Shown here: positions 34,096 to 42,518 of the stretch, one piece after another
Layout of the letters: every line of letters starts with the position of its first letter
Position numbering within the stretch: the stretch's first letter is position 1
Origin: Moheibacter sediminis
GTDB taxonomy: Bacteria; Bacteroidota; Bacteroidia; Flavobacteriales; Weeksellaceae
DNA: 64,000 bases
Assembly (NCBI RefSeq): GCF_900176425.1
Contig: NZ_FWXS01000007.1
Location: 62,001-126,000, forward strand
Direction of reading: 5' to 3'
The notes under the pieces: generated by a model
The model's input: the letters and a program-made list of their open reading frames with translations, nothing else
Told to the model about the DNA's origin: nothing
Databases searched by the model: none
Position numbers and translations under genes: made by a program

Positions 34096-36693
34096 ATGAG
34101 GTATCTAACCACAAAGATAATATTATTCATCGGTTTTCTGTTGATTGTGTACAGTTGCAGTACAACCAAAAAAGTGCCTGAAGGAGAATTTTTGTTGACT
34201 AAAAATAAATTTGAATTTGATGGAAAAGAAAAACCATTCAAATCAGAACTTCAAGATTATGTAAAACAACGTCCCAATAGTAAATTCCTCCAAATAATTC
34301 CATTTCAGCTTCTTTTATACAATATGAATCCTGCAGAATTGGATACGGTTTTTGAGGAATATTATGATTTGACCCAAAAGAAAAGAACGCAGGAATCTCT
34401 GGATAGCTTGTTTTTGAAAAACGGATTAGAGAAATATGTAGGAAGAAATTTCTGGCTAAAAAGATTCATTTATAATTCAGGAAAACCACCTGTTATAATA
34501 GATACTGCAATGTCAGCATTCTCTGAAACCAATCTGGAGGGATTTTATTTTGACAAAGGTTATTTTGATGCCCATGTGCAGTCATCGCACAATTTGGACA
34601 GCTCTTCTAAAAAAGGACAGGTTAATTATAAAATTAATCCCGGGGAGGCATCATTTATCAATTCTTACAAAACTCAGATTACTGATACTATTGTCAAAGG
34701 AATCTATGAAAGAACAATTGAAAGGAGCAACGTAAAATCAGGAAATCGTTATGACATGGATGATTTCGTTGCGGAAAAAGACAGAATTGTCGAAATGATG
34801 AGAAACCGCGGTTATTATAAATTTAATGATTTGGGTAATGATGTGGAATTTACCGCTGATACAACACACAGTGACAAAGCATTGGATGTGACTTTGCTCA
34901 TTCCGGCAGAAAAAAAATCAGATTCCACTCATTTGAACAAAATATTTAAACGCTACAGATACAATCAAATTCATATTTATCCTGATTCTGGTCCTGTACC
35001 AAGCGGGCAGCCAAAACCGGAATATTTTGATACAATTTACGAAGGTTATCATTTACATTATGTCAATCCGGAAATGAAACATCGACCGAAATTTTTTACA
35101 GACGCAATGGTGGTAAGAGAAAAAGGTTTATACAGATACGATTCAGAAGTTCAAACCAAAAGAAATATTTTAAAAAGAGAAGGGGTAAATCTGGTAGCAT
35201 TCACTGATTCTGTGGCTTTGGATTCTTTGTTAAATGTCAAGATTTACATCACCCCCAAAAAGAAATATGATTTATTCTACGGAGCAGATTTGTCTTGGTC
35301 GGAATTTATGAATTTTGGTGTTTCTCCGCGGGTAACATTATTGGCTAGAAATTTATTCAGAGGCGGAGAAAATCTGGAAACCACATTCAGAGGAACTTTA
35401 GGAAATGTAAACGAAAAATTCTCAGATGACGGAACTTTTTTCAATGCATTTGAAATGAGTTTCAACACGGCTTTGAAATTTCCTTATTTGGTTTTTCCCT
35501 TTAATCTCGACGGCGTTTTTCCGAAAAGATATTTCAAACAAACTGATTTGAGATTAGGAGCCGGTGTTCAGCGGAATATAGGATTGGGTCGTGTAACTTA
35601 TAGCACTGGAATGGATTATAATATTTCATTTCGCGATACCCACGAACACCGTCTGAGTATTTTCAATACTGAGTTCATCACAAATCTCGAGAAAGAAAAA
35701 TATTTTGATGTTTTTGTTGCAGATAGAGGGATCAGGGATAATATGTTTGGCCAATATTTTATTTATGATGAAAACGTTGGTATTCAGTATAATGCTAATT
35801 TGATTTCTGATGATGAAGTCATCAATCTACTCTTAAATGATGTGGGTTTTTTAAATTCACTGGATGAAGAAACTGGAGCAAGAGACCTGAGTGTTTTTGC
35901 AAATATGTATTTCCGTAAGCAGACCATCACGCAAGATGTTTTGATTTCTTCCATGATTTATCAATACAATTATGACGAAAGCAAAAGAACCCGGGTAAAG
36001 CACCCTTGGTTTTTCCGTGGAAGGATTGAACTCGCAGGAAATGTTCCGGCATTATTGGACAATGCATTCGGATTTGAAAAAACTCAGATGGCTTCGGGGA
36101 AAGAATCGGGAATGTTGTTCAATGTTCCTTATTCTCAATTCATTAAAGTAGATTTAGACGTAAGGAAATATTTCAATTTAAGTCCAAAATCAAGTATTGC
36201 AACACGTGCATTTGTCGGGTTGATTGAGCCTTACGGAAATGCCGATTTCATTCCATTTTCGAGAAGTTATACCGCAGGTGGTGCTAACGATATGCGTGCT
36301 TGGGTGGCAGCAACTTTGGGTCCGGCAGACATTCCACGTTTTGATGGGGGAGAAGATATTTTTGCGATTTCTAATATGAAGTTACTTTTGAGTGCCGAAT
36401 ATAGATTTAACATTACAGGCATTTTCAACGGGGCATTTTTCGTCGATGCCGGAAATATCTGGGGAACCGATAAAGACTACGAACCTTCTTTGTTTCAATT
36501 CAAAGATTTTTACAAAGAAATGGGAGTAGGTTCAGGGTTAGGGCTTAGACTGGACTTGACTTATTTTTTGATCAGAGCAGATTTCGCTTATAAAATTCAT
36601 GATCCATCTTTCGAAGAAGGAAACAGATGGCGTTTCAACGATTTCAATATTTTGCGCCCGCGACTGGCATTTGGTATCAATTATCCTTTTTAA
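34096..36693 (+). CDS. second TamA/BamA-like Omp85 outer-membrane lipoprotein
   Basis: An 865-residue Omp85 barrel protein related in layout to tamL. The signal ends in LLIVYSC, followed by STTKKVPEGEFLLTKN, very like the SNTKYLQDGELLYTG of tamL. POTRA-like repeats fill about 35-420, and the barrel ends with SYTAGGANDMRAWVAATLGP, VDAGNIW and YPF. Probably moves or inserts proteins or lipids at the outer membrane. It is 3.2 kb from tamL, suggesting an old duplication. Partner protein unknown. Confidence 0.88.
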   Translation: MRYLTTKIILFIGFLLIVYSCSTTKKVPEGEFLLTKNKFEFDGKEKPFKSELQDYVKQRPNSKFLQIIPFQLLLYNMNPAELDTVFEEYYDLTQKKRTQESLDSLFLKNGLEKYVGRNFWLKRFIYNSGKPPVIIDTAMSAFSETNLEGFYFDKGYFDAHVQSSHNLDSSSKKGQVNYKINPGEASFINSYKTQITDTIVKGIYERTIERSNVKSGNRYDMDDFVAEKDRIVEMMRNRGYYKFNDLGNDVEFTADTTHSDKALDVTLLIPAEKKSDSTHLNKIFKRYRYNQIHIYPDSGPVPSGQPKPEYFDTIYEGYHLHYVNPEMKHRPKFFTDAMVVREKGLYRYDSEVQTKRNILKREGVNLVAFTDSVALDSLLNVKIYITPKKKYDLFYGADLSWSEFMNFGVSPRVTLLARNLFRGGENLETTFRGTLGNVNEKFSDDGTFFNAFEMSFNTALKFPYLVFPFNLDGVFPKRYFKQTDLRLGAGVQRNIGLGRVTYSTGMDYNISFRDTHEHRLSIFNTEFITNLEKEKYFDVFVADRGIRDNMFGQYFIYDENVGIQYNANLISDDEVINLLLNDVGFLNSLDEETGARDLSVFANMYFRKQTITQDVLISSMIYQYNYDESKRTRVKHPWFFRGRIELAGNVPALLDNAFGFEKTQMASGKESGMLFNVPYSQFIKVDLDVRKYFNLSPKSSIATRAFVGLIEPYGNADFIPFSRSYTAGGANDMRAWVAATLGPADIPRFDGGEDIFAISNMKLLLSAEYRFNITGIFNGAFFVDAGNIWGTDKDYEPSLFQFKDFYKEMGVGSGLGLRLDLTYFLIRADFAYKIHDPSFEEGNRWRFNDFNILRPRLAFGINYPF

Positions 36694-36750
36694 ATTTGAA
36701 TTAATGATATTTCAGAATTACACTGATAAATCAACTTTAAACTTCAAACA

Positions 36751-36782
36751 TTGAACTTTAAACAAAAAAATAATTAGTTTTG
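36751..36782 (+). promoter_or_regulatory. promoter of fructose-bisphosphate aldolase gene
   Basis: TTG at 36751-36753, 21 bp, then TAGTTTTG at 36775-36782, matching the Bacteroidota consensus; the gene starts 36 bp later. Confidence 0.65.
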
Positions 36783-36817
36783 TAAAGCAATTCAAACAAT
36801 CTTTTAAAACAACAACT

Positions 36818-37888
36818 ATGAGCAGAAAATTCCCTGCCGGTGTAGCAACCGGTTCCTTAGTAAAAGAAATCATTCAGGATGCAAAAGAAAATAAATATGC
36901 ACTTCCGGCTTGTAATGTAATTGGTTCAAGTACTGTAAATGCAGCCATGGAAGCCGCAGCAGAAGTAAATTCACCAATTATTATTCAGTTTTCAAATGGT
37001 GGTGCAGCATTCAACGCAGGCAAAGGTTTAAAAGGTGAAAATCAGCTCGCAGCCATCAAAGGTTCAGTTGCAGGTGCATTGCATATTCACACTTTGGCGG
37101 AAGCTTACGGAGCAACAGTTATTTTACACACAGACCACTGCGCAAAAAATCTTTTGCCTTGGATCGATGGTGTGATGGATGCTAACGAAACTTATTACAA
37201 ACAAACAGGTAAAACACTTTTCAGTTCACACATGTTGGATTTTTCCGAAGAACCTTTGGAAGAAAATGTAGAACTTTCTAAAAAATATTTGGAAAGAATG
37301 GACAAAGTGGATATGACTTTGGAAGTTGAATTAGGAATTACCGGAGGTGAGGAAGACGGCGTTGACAACAGTGGTGTTGATAATTCATTGTTATATACAC
37401 AGCCTGAGGAAGTTGCTTATGTTTATGAGCAATTGAAACAGGTAAGTAACAATTTCTGGGTAGCAGCTGCATTTGGAAATGTTCACGGAGTTTACAAACC
37501 AGGAAATGTAGTTTTGACACCTAAAATTTTAGATAATTCTCAGAAATATATTCAGGAGAAATTTAATACGAAAACCAATCCTGTTGACTTCGTATTCCAT
37601 GGCGGGTCTGGTTCTACATTGGAAGAAATCCGAGAAGCAATTGGATATGGTGTTATCAAAATGAATATCGATACCGATTTGCAGTTTGCTTTCATGGAAG
37701 GAATCAGAGATTATTTCGGTTCGAAATCAGAATATTTAAAAGCCCAAATCGGAAATCCGGACGGAGCAGACAAACCGAATAAAAAAATCTACGATCCACG
37801 TGTTTGGGTGAGAGAAGGTGAAGTAACATTTAAGAAAAGATTGATCCAGGCATTTGAAGATTTGAACAACGTTGGAAGACTTGGATAA
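36818..37888 (+). CDS. fbaA: class II fructose-bisphosphate aldolase
   Basis: A 356-residue zinc-dependent aldolase that cleaves fructose-1,6-bisphosphate in glycolysis (and the reverse in gluconeogenesis). HTDHC (near 104-108) provides a zinc-binding His and the catalytic Asp region; EVELGITGGEEDGVDN and FHGGSGSTLEEI complete the site. Length fits the long (type A) form found in E. coli and Bacteroidota. It is followed after 33 bp by accD, which may be co-transcribed. Confidence 0.95.
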   Translation: MSRKFPAGVATGSLVKEIIQDAKENKYALPACNVIGSSTVNAAMEAAAEVNSPIIIQFSNGGAAFNAGKGLKGENQLAAIKGSVAGALHIHTLAEAYGATVILHTDHCAKNLLPWIDGVMDANETYYKQTGKTLFSSHMLDFSEEPLEENVELSKKYLERMDKVDMTLEVELGITGGEEDGVDNSGVDNSLLYTQPEEVAYVYEQLKQVSNNFWVAAAFGNVHGVYKPGNVVLTPKILDNSQKYIQEKFNTKTNPVDFVFHGGSGSTLEEIREAIGYGVIKMNIDTDLQFAFMEGIRDYFGSKSEYLKAQIGNPDGADKPNKKIYDPRVWVREGEVTFKKRLIQAFEDLNNVGRLG

Positions 37889-37921
37889 AAATATTTTAAT
37901 AATAAAGAAGAAAAAGGAAAA

Positions 37922-38782
37922 ATGGCTTGGTTCAGAAGAAATAAAAAAAATATAACCACATCAACCGAGGAGAAAAAAGACGTTCCAAAAGGACTCTGGT
38001 ACAAATCTCCAAGTGGAAAAATCATAGGTACAGAAGAATTAAAGGCAAATCTTTATGTAAGTCCTGATGATGATTTTCACGTACAGATAGGCAGTCAGGA
38101 ATATTTTGAAATTCTTTTTGACGAAGCCAAATTCAAAGAATTAGATGCCAAAGTAGAAAGCAAAGATCCGCTGAATTGGGCAGATACGCAGAAGTACAAA
38201 GACCGTCTGAAAGATGTAAAAAAGAAAACCGGTTTGACAGATGCCATCCGCAATGCAACCGGAAAGATGAACGGAAGAGAAGTAGTGGTTTCTGCTATGG
38301 ACTTCAAATTTATCGGAGGTTCTTTGGGTTCGGTAATGGGAGAAAAAATCGTGAGAGCGATTGATTATGCTATTAAAAATCACCTTCCTTACGTATTGAT
38401 CACTCAATCAGGTGGTGCGCGTATGATGGAAGCAGCGATTTCCTTGATGCAGTTAGCAAAAGTAGAAGCCAAATTATCACAGCTTTCAGACGAAAAAATC
38501 CCTTACATTACCGTTTTGACGAATCCAACTTTTGGTGGAATTACAGCTTCATTTGGATCCATTGGAGATTTGGTATTGGCAGAGCCGGGAGCGTTGATCG
38601 GATTTGCAGGACCCCGTGTTATAAAAGAAACTATAGGTAGAGATTTACCAGAAGGATTCCAAACTTCTGAATTTCTTTTGGAAAAAGGCTTCATCGATAT
38701 GATTGTACACCGCAAAATGCTTAAAAAGCAGTTGACCGATTCTATCAATATGTTGATGCCTGAAAATATTTCAAAAAAATAA
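37922..38782 (+). CDS. accD: acetyl-CoA carboxylase carboxyltransferase subunit beta, without zinc-ribbon cysteines
   Basis: A 286-residue subunit of the enzyme that makes malonyl-CoA for fatty acids. The carboxyltransferase core is standard: [38 protein letters not shown] and [13 protein letters not shown]. In E. coli the N-terminus carries a C4 zinc ribbon (KCDSC, CPKC); here the aligned stretches read KSPSG and VSPDDD, so all four Cys are gone although the PKGLWYK frame around them remains. I believe this is shared by flavobacteria. Confidence 0.95.
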   Translation: MAWFRRNKKNITTSTEEKKDVPKGLWYKSPSGKIIGTEELKANLYVSPDDDFHVQIGSQEYFEILFDEAKFKELDAKVESKDPLNWADTQKYKDRLKDVKKKTGLTDAIRNATGKMNGREVVVSAMDFKFIGGSLGSVMGEKIVRAIDYAIKNHLPYVLITQSGGARMMEAAISLMQLAKVEAKLSQLSDEKIPYITVLTNPTFGGITASFGSIGDLVLAEPGALIGFAGPRVIKETIGRDLPEGFQTSEFLLEKGFIDMIVHRKMLKKQLTDSINMLMPENISKK

Positions 38783-38789
38783 TTTAAAT

Positions 38790-38822
38790 TTTGCTTTTAA
38801 ATAAAAGGTTTGTTTATATTTG
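38790..38822 (+). promoter_or_regulatory. promoter of the tRNA-Gly/tRNA-Leu pair
   Basis: TTTG (38790-38793), 21 bp, then TATATTTG (38815-38822); tRNA-Gly begins 11 bp later. Confidence 0.75.
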
Positions 38823-38832
38823 CATCCCGTTT

Positions 38833-38905
<73 letters not shown>

Positions 38906-38932
38906 CAAATTGAAATAATAAAAGTACCCTAA

Positions 38933-39019
38933 GCCCTGGTGGTGGAATTGGTAGACACGCAGGACTTAAAATCCTGTGCTCATTAGAGCGTGCGGGTTCA
39001 AGTCCCGCCTGGGGTACCA
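38933..39019 (+). tRNA. tRNA-Leu (anticodon TAA)
   Basis: Starts GCCCTGG, has a class II long variable arm, the anticodon stem CAGGA/TCCTG around TAA (38967-38969) and the T-arm GCGGGTTCAAGTCCCGC. The acceptor includes several G-T pairs. The 3' end is followed by an encoded CCA (39017-39019). Confidence 0.95.
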
Positions 39020-39060
39020 AACAGGACAAGTGATCAGGTTGATTGTTTGTCCTGTTTTTG
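39020..39060 (+). terminator. terminator after tRNA-Leu
   Basis: AACAGGACAA (39020-39029) pairs with TTGTCCTGTT (39047-39056), loop 17, T-run after. Confidence 0.82.
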
Positions 39061-39066
39061 TTTGGC

Positions 39067-39564
39067 GCTAATTCATTGTAAATCTGGGCAATGTATCAAC
39101 ATGTTGATTTACCACTTTCATCAAAACTCAAATCTGATTATCACTAATTTAATATTTATAAAAAACATCAAATCACCTATGATGTCATTGGGAAAAGAAT
39201 ATGAAGTCGATGAACTCTGTACTTATAAAAATCGGAAATAAAGAAAAAAGAATCTGGATTGTCTACGCATTGGAATGAATAAGTAAGAAGATAGTTTCAT
39301 TCAATATCGGAAGAAGAACCAATCAAACTTTGAAATCAGTCATTGAAACTTTACATCTCTCAGAGATAAAGAAAATATTTACCGATAAACTTAAAAGCTA
39401 TAAATCTTTAATCCAAAAAGAAATTCATAAAATAACTCGTTTTGCCATTAGTTCTAATTCTTGACACTCAGAACTCATTGAAAAGAGTGAACCGCAGAAC
39501 AATTTGTTTTTCGAAAAGTATAATCATGTTGAATTCAATTCTGAAAATTTACTTTTGGAGTTGA
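39067..39564 (+). pseudogene. decayed IS1-family transposase
   Basis: Conceptual translation in shifting frames recovers an IS1-type transposase: KNIKSPMMSLGKEYEVDELCTY, then IWIVYALE, a stop, KKIVSFNIGRRTNQTLKSVI and IFTDKLKSYKSLIQKEIHKIT; later LKRVNRRTICFSKSII and LKIYFWS. At least one in-frame stop and two frameshifts are visible, and the N-terminal zinc-finger part is missing or unrecognisable. No terminal inverted repeats were found. It is inactive. Confidence 0.8.
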
Positions 39565-39659
39565 AATTCAAACTTCAATATTTCCAAAGTATTGTAGATG
39601 ATGTTAGTATTAAGATTGTTTAATAATTGAAAAATAGAAAATTTAGATTTTCATTTATT

Positions 39660-39677
39660 CTAAATTTCTTCTAAATT
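39660..39677 (+). promoter_or_regulatory. response-regulator operator 1 (11-bp direct repeat)
   Basis: CTAAATT-TCTT-CTAAATT: two 7-bp half-sites with starts 11 bp apart, as OmpR/PhoB-type regulators use. A TAAATTTG -7 box (39685-39692) follows, its TTTG 11 bp after the repeat, and the regulator start is at 39697. The repeat replaces the -33 box, the usual place for an activator. Confidence 0.65.
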
Positions 39678-39696
39678 GAAATGTTAAATTTGTTAA

Positions 39697-40371
39697 ATGA
39701 AGATACTAATCATAGAAGACGAAGAAGAACTTTCTAAAAGTATAGTTGAATATCTCTCAGAAGAAAAGTATTTGTGTGAGTCTGTATCCACCTTTGCGCA
39801 AGCTATGGAAAAAATAGAGGGATACAATTATGATTGTATATTACTGGATATAACTCTTCCCGACGGTAATGGACTGAAAATTTTAGAAGAATTAAAGAAA
39901 GAAAATAAACAGGACGGGGTAATTATTATTTCAGCAAAAAACTCATTAGATGATAGAGTGATGGGGCTAAATATTGGAGCTGATGATTACCTTACCAAAC
40001 CATTTCATTTATCGGAACTAAATGCACGTATTTATTCTATTATCCGTAGAAAACAGTTTAATAATTCCAACATCATAAAGCAGGAGGAATTAGAAATAGA
40101 CTTATTGGGAAAGTCCGTTTCCATTAACGGGGAATCCATTTCACTAACCAAAAAAGAATTTGATTTACTTATTTATTTCATTGGAAATAAAAACCGGGTG
40201 CTATCCAAAAGTACATTGGCAGAACATCTTTCAGGAGATTTTGCAGATATGCTCGACAATCATGATTTTGTATATGCGCACGTTAAAAATCTGAAAAAAA
40301 AATTAAGCGATGCCAGTGGAGAGCAGCATATAAAAACGGTTTACGGGACTGGATATAAATGGGAAGGATGA
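39697..40371 (+). CDS. OmpR/PhoB-family response regulator
   Basis: A 224-residue regulator: receiver domain (about 1-115) with acidic pocket IIEDEEE, phospho-acceptor Asp in CILLDITLPDG (near 52), Ser in IIISAKN and Lys in YLTKPF; then a winged-helix DNA-binding domain with ISLTKKEFDLLIYF and a closing KTVYGTGYKWEG. Overlaps the kinase by 13 bp. Its nearest paralogue in the window is the regulator at 56518-57189. It probably binds the repeats at 39660, 41656 and 42470. Confidence 0.95.
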   Translation: MKILIIEDEEELSKSIVEYLSEEKYLCESVSTFAQAMEKIEGYNYDCILLDITLPDGNGLKILEELKKENKQDGVIIISAKNSLDDRVMGLNIGADDYLTKPFHLSELNARIYSIIRRKQFNNSNIIKQEELEIDLLGKSVSINGESISLTKKEFDLLIYFIGNKNRVLSKSTLAEHLSGDFADMLDNHDFVYAHVKNLKKKLSDASGEQHIKTVYGTGYKWEG

Positions 40372-41651
40372 AAAATTTATTACAAAAATCACTCAGACAG
40401 CTTACTATATTTGCATTTATTGTGTTTCTATTGAGCATTCCGTCTTATTTATTTTTAGTTGACTGGATCTGGCTTAAAGAATTAGATGAAAACAATGAAC
40501 TTACTGCTCAAAGGATTGAAAATGAATTTAATGAACAGAATATTAGTGATGAAAAATTAACTGAAAGTATTCAGTTTTGGAATGAAATCCAACCAGTAAG
40601 TAGAATTGAATTTACAGCACAACCGTTTCTAAAAGATAGTTTTTATACCATTAGACGACAAAATCCATATTCTGCGAAAGAATCTGTTGATCGTTTTCGC
40701 GGTTTGAAAACCAACATTGAAATCAATAATCAAAACTATATATTGATAGTTGAAACCAATGTTGAAGAAACCGAAGAAACTGTCGGTTACATTGCAATGG
40801 TTACTCTCTTGTTTTTTCTGATATTAGTTATAGGCTTCTGGATATTAAATAGGAAACTTTCCAAAAAACTATGGCAACCATTTCAGGACACTTTACAGAA
40901 ATTAAAATCATTTGAATTAAATAATCAGCAGAGGATTGATTTTCAGACAACAGATACCATTGAATTTGCTGAACTGAATGCTACTTTGGATAAATTGCTC
41001 CAACATAGTATTATTACCTATAAAAGTCAAAAAGAATTTACTGAAAATGCTTCCCATGAACTGCAAACACCCTTGGCTGTACTAAAGAATAAATTGGATA
41101 TATTACTGCAAAGCGATGATTTGACCGAACGGCAATATCATATCGCAGAAGAGATGAACAAAGCTCTGATAAGAAGTTCAAGAACAAATAAAAATCTATT
41201 ATTGCTTGCCAAAATTGAAAACAATCAGTTTGATAATTCTGAATTTATCAGATTTGATAGTCTGTTGTATCAAAGTATCGAAGGGCTTCAGGAACATTTC
41301 AGAGAGAAAAATATAGATATCGAGATTGATATTAATTCAGACATAACAGTAAAAGGAAATATAGGATTGACAGAAGTTTTGATTAATAACCTTTTGGTCA
41401 ATGCTGTTAGACATACTTTAGTGGGAAGCTCGATGCAGGTAATATTATCGCAATCTGGTTTTGAAGTGAGAAATTCGGGAGAAAAGGAACTTAATGCTGA
41501 TTTATTATTCAAAAGATTTTCAAAATTGTCAGAGGACAATAGTGGGAGTGGGTTAGGATTATCAATTATTGATGAGATATGTAAACTTCATCATTGGAAA
41601 GTGAATTATCAATTTGAAAATAATTATCATATTTTTTCTGTTCATTTTTAA
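40359..41651 (+). CDS. sensor histidine kinase
   Basis: A 430-residue inner-membrane kinase with two membrane segments (about 13-35 and 145-165) flanking a periplasmic domain of about 110 residues. The phospho-acceptor is in FTENASHELQTPLAVLKNKL, the N-box is INNLLVNAVRHT, and SGSGLGLSIIDEIC is the glycine-rich loop. The nucleotide-binding segment that usually reads DxG is VRNSG here. Input signal unknown; the neighbouring genes suggest envelope lipid or outer-membrane stress. Confidence 0.93.
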   Translation: MGRMKNLLQKSLRQLTIFAFIVFLLSIPSYLFLVDWIWLKELDENNELTAQRIENEFNEQNISDEKLTESIQFWNEIQPVSRIEFTAQPFLKDSFYTIRRQNPYSAKESVDRFRGLKTNIEINNQNYILIVETNVEETEETVGYIAMVTLLFFLILVIGFWILNRKLSKKLWQPFQDTLQKLKSFELNNQQRIDFQTTDTIEFAELNATLDKLLQHSIITYKSQKEFTENASHELQTPLAVLKNKLDILLQSDDLTERQYHIAEEMNKALIRSSRTNKNLLLLAKIENNQFDNSEFIRFDSLLYQSIEGLQEHFREKNIDIEIDINSDITVKGNIGLTEVLINNLLVNAVRHTLVGSSMQVILSQSGFEVRNSGEKELNADLLFKRFSKLSEDNSGSGLGLSIIDEICKLHHWKVNYQFENNYHIFSVHF

Positions 41652-41655
41652 AATT

Positions 41656-41673
41656 CAAAATTTCTTCTAAATT
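41656..41673 (+). promoter_or_regulatory. response-regulator operator 2 (11-bp direct repeat)
   Basis: CAAAATT-TCTT-CTAAATT, half-sites 11 bp apart. A TTTG lies 10 bp after it (41684-41687) and the next gene starts at 41704. Same architecture as the site before the regulator gene. Confidence 0.65.
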
Positions 41674-41703
41674 GAAACAGTCATTTGTATCAAAATAAAT
41701 ACA

Positions 41704-42462
41704 ATGGCATTACAGGAAGAATTTGAAAAACAAGGCAACTGGCTTTTTACATACAGAAGTTTTTTGCCGATAATTATTTTACTGATTGGTACAGTTTTTT
41801 ACCTGAGGACAGAATTATATCCCGAAACATTTTTTCTGGAAGAGACTCCCTACGAGATTTATTTTGAGAGGCTTTGTCTATTTATCAGTTTATTTGGTTT
41901 GGTAATCAGAATTTACACAGTCGGGCATACATCTGCAAACACTTCGGGCAGAAACACAACAGAGCAAATAGCAGATAGTATCAATACGACAGGGATTTAT
42001 TCACTTGTGCGTCATCCACTCTATTTAGGGAATTTTTTCATGTGGTTGGGAATTGCTCTTCTCTGCGGTAATATTTGGTTTGTGATTATTTTTTGTCTTT
42101 TTTACTGGGTGTATTATGAGCGAATCATGTTTGCAGAGGAACAATTTTTACGAAAGAAATTTGGTGAAAATTATATTGAATGGTCTGAAAAAACACCTGC
42201 ATTCATTCCAAACTTAAAATTTAAAAATTTTGTAAAACCCGGTCTTCAGTTTAGTTGGAAGAAAGTTCTGAAAAAAGAAAAAAACGGTTTGGCGGCTGTA
42301 TTTTTGATTTTTGCATTTTTTGATGTAATTGGAGAATTAATCGAACGCCATACGCATTTTGATTATTTCTTAATCCTAGTGTGTATAGCAACCTTCTTTT
42401 TGTACTTAATCTTGAAATACTTAAAAAAACATACAAATATCCTAAATGAAAGTGGAAGATAA
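41704..42462 (+). CDS. isoprenylcysteine/phospholipid methyltransferase-family membrane protein (LmtA-like)
   Basis: A 252-residue membrane protein with about six hydrophobic segments. The conserved ICMT/PEMT motif SLVRHPLYLGNFFMWLG (near 100-115) and the downstream YYERIMFAEEQFLRKKFGENY form the SAM-binding methyltransferase core. Relatives methylate isoprenylcysteines, phospholipids or the lipid A 1-phosphate. Its place in a regulon with a PAP2 phosphatase makes a role in lipid A or other envelope lipids plausible; this is inference. Confidence 0.82.
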   Translation: MALQEEFEKQGNWLFTYRSFLPIIILLIGTVFYLRTELYPETFFLEETPYEIYFERLCLFISLFGLVIRIYTVGHTSANTSGRNTTEQIADSINTTGIYSLVRHPLYLGNFFMWLGIALLCGNIWFVIIFCLFYWVYYERIMFAEEQFLRKKFGENYIEWSEKTPAFIPNLKFKNFVKPGLQFSWKKVLKKEKNGLAAVFLIFAFFDVIGELIERHTHFDYFLILVCIATFFLYLILKYLKKHTNILNESGR

Positions 42463-42469
42463 CCTGATT

Positions 42470-42487
42470 CAAAATTTCTTCAAAATT
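42470..42487 (+). promoter_or_regulatory. response-regulator operator 3 (11-bp direct repeat)
   Basis: CAAAATT-TCTT-CAAAATT with half-sites 11 bp apart; CAGTTTTG box with its TTTG (42498-42501) 10 bp after the repeat. The receptor gene starts at 42519. Confidence 0.65.
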
Positions 42488-42518
42488 GGTTTGCAGTTTT
42501 GCTCAAAAATTAAAAAGA

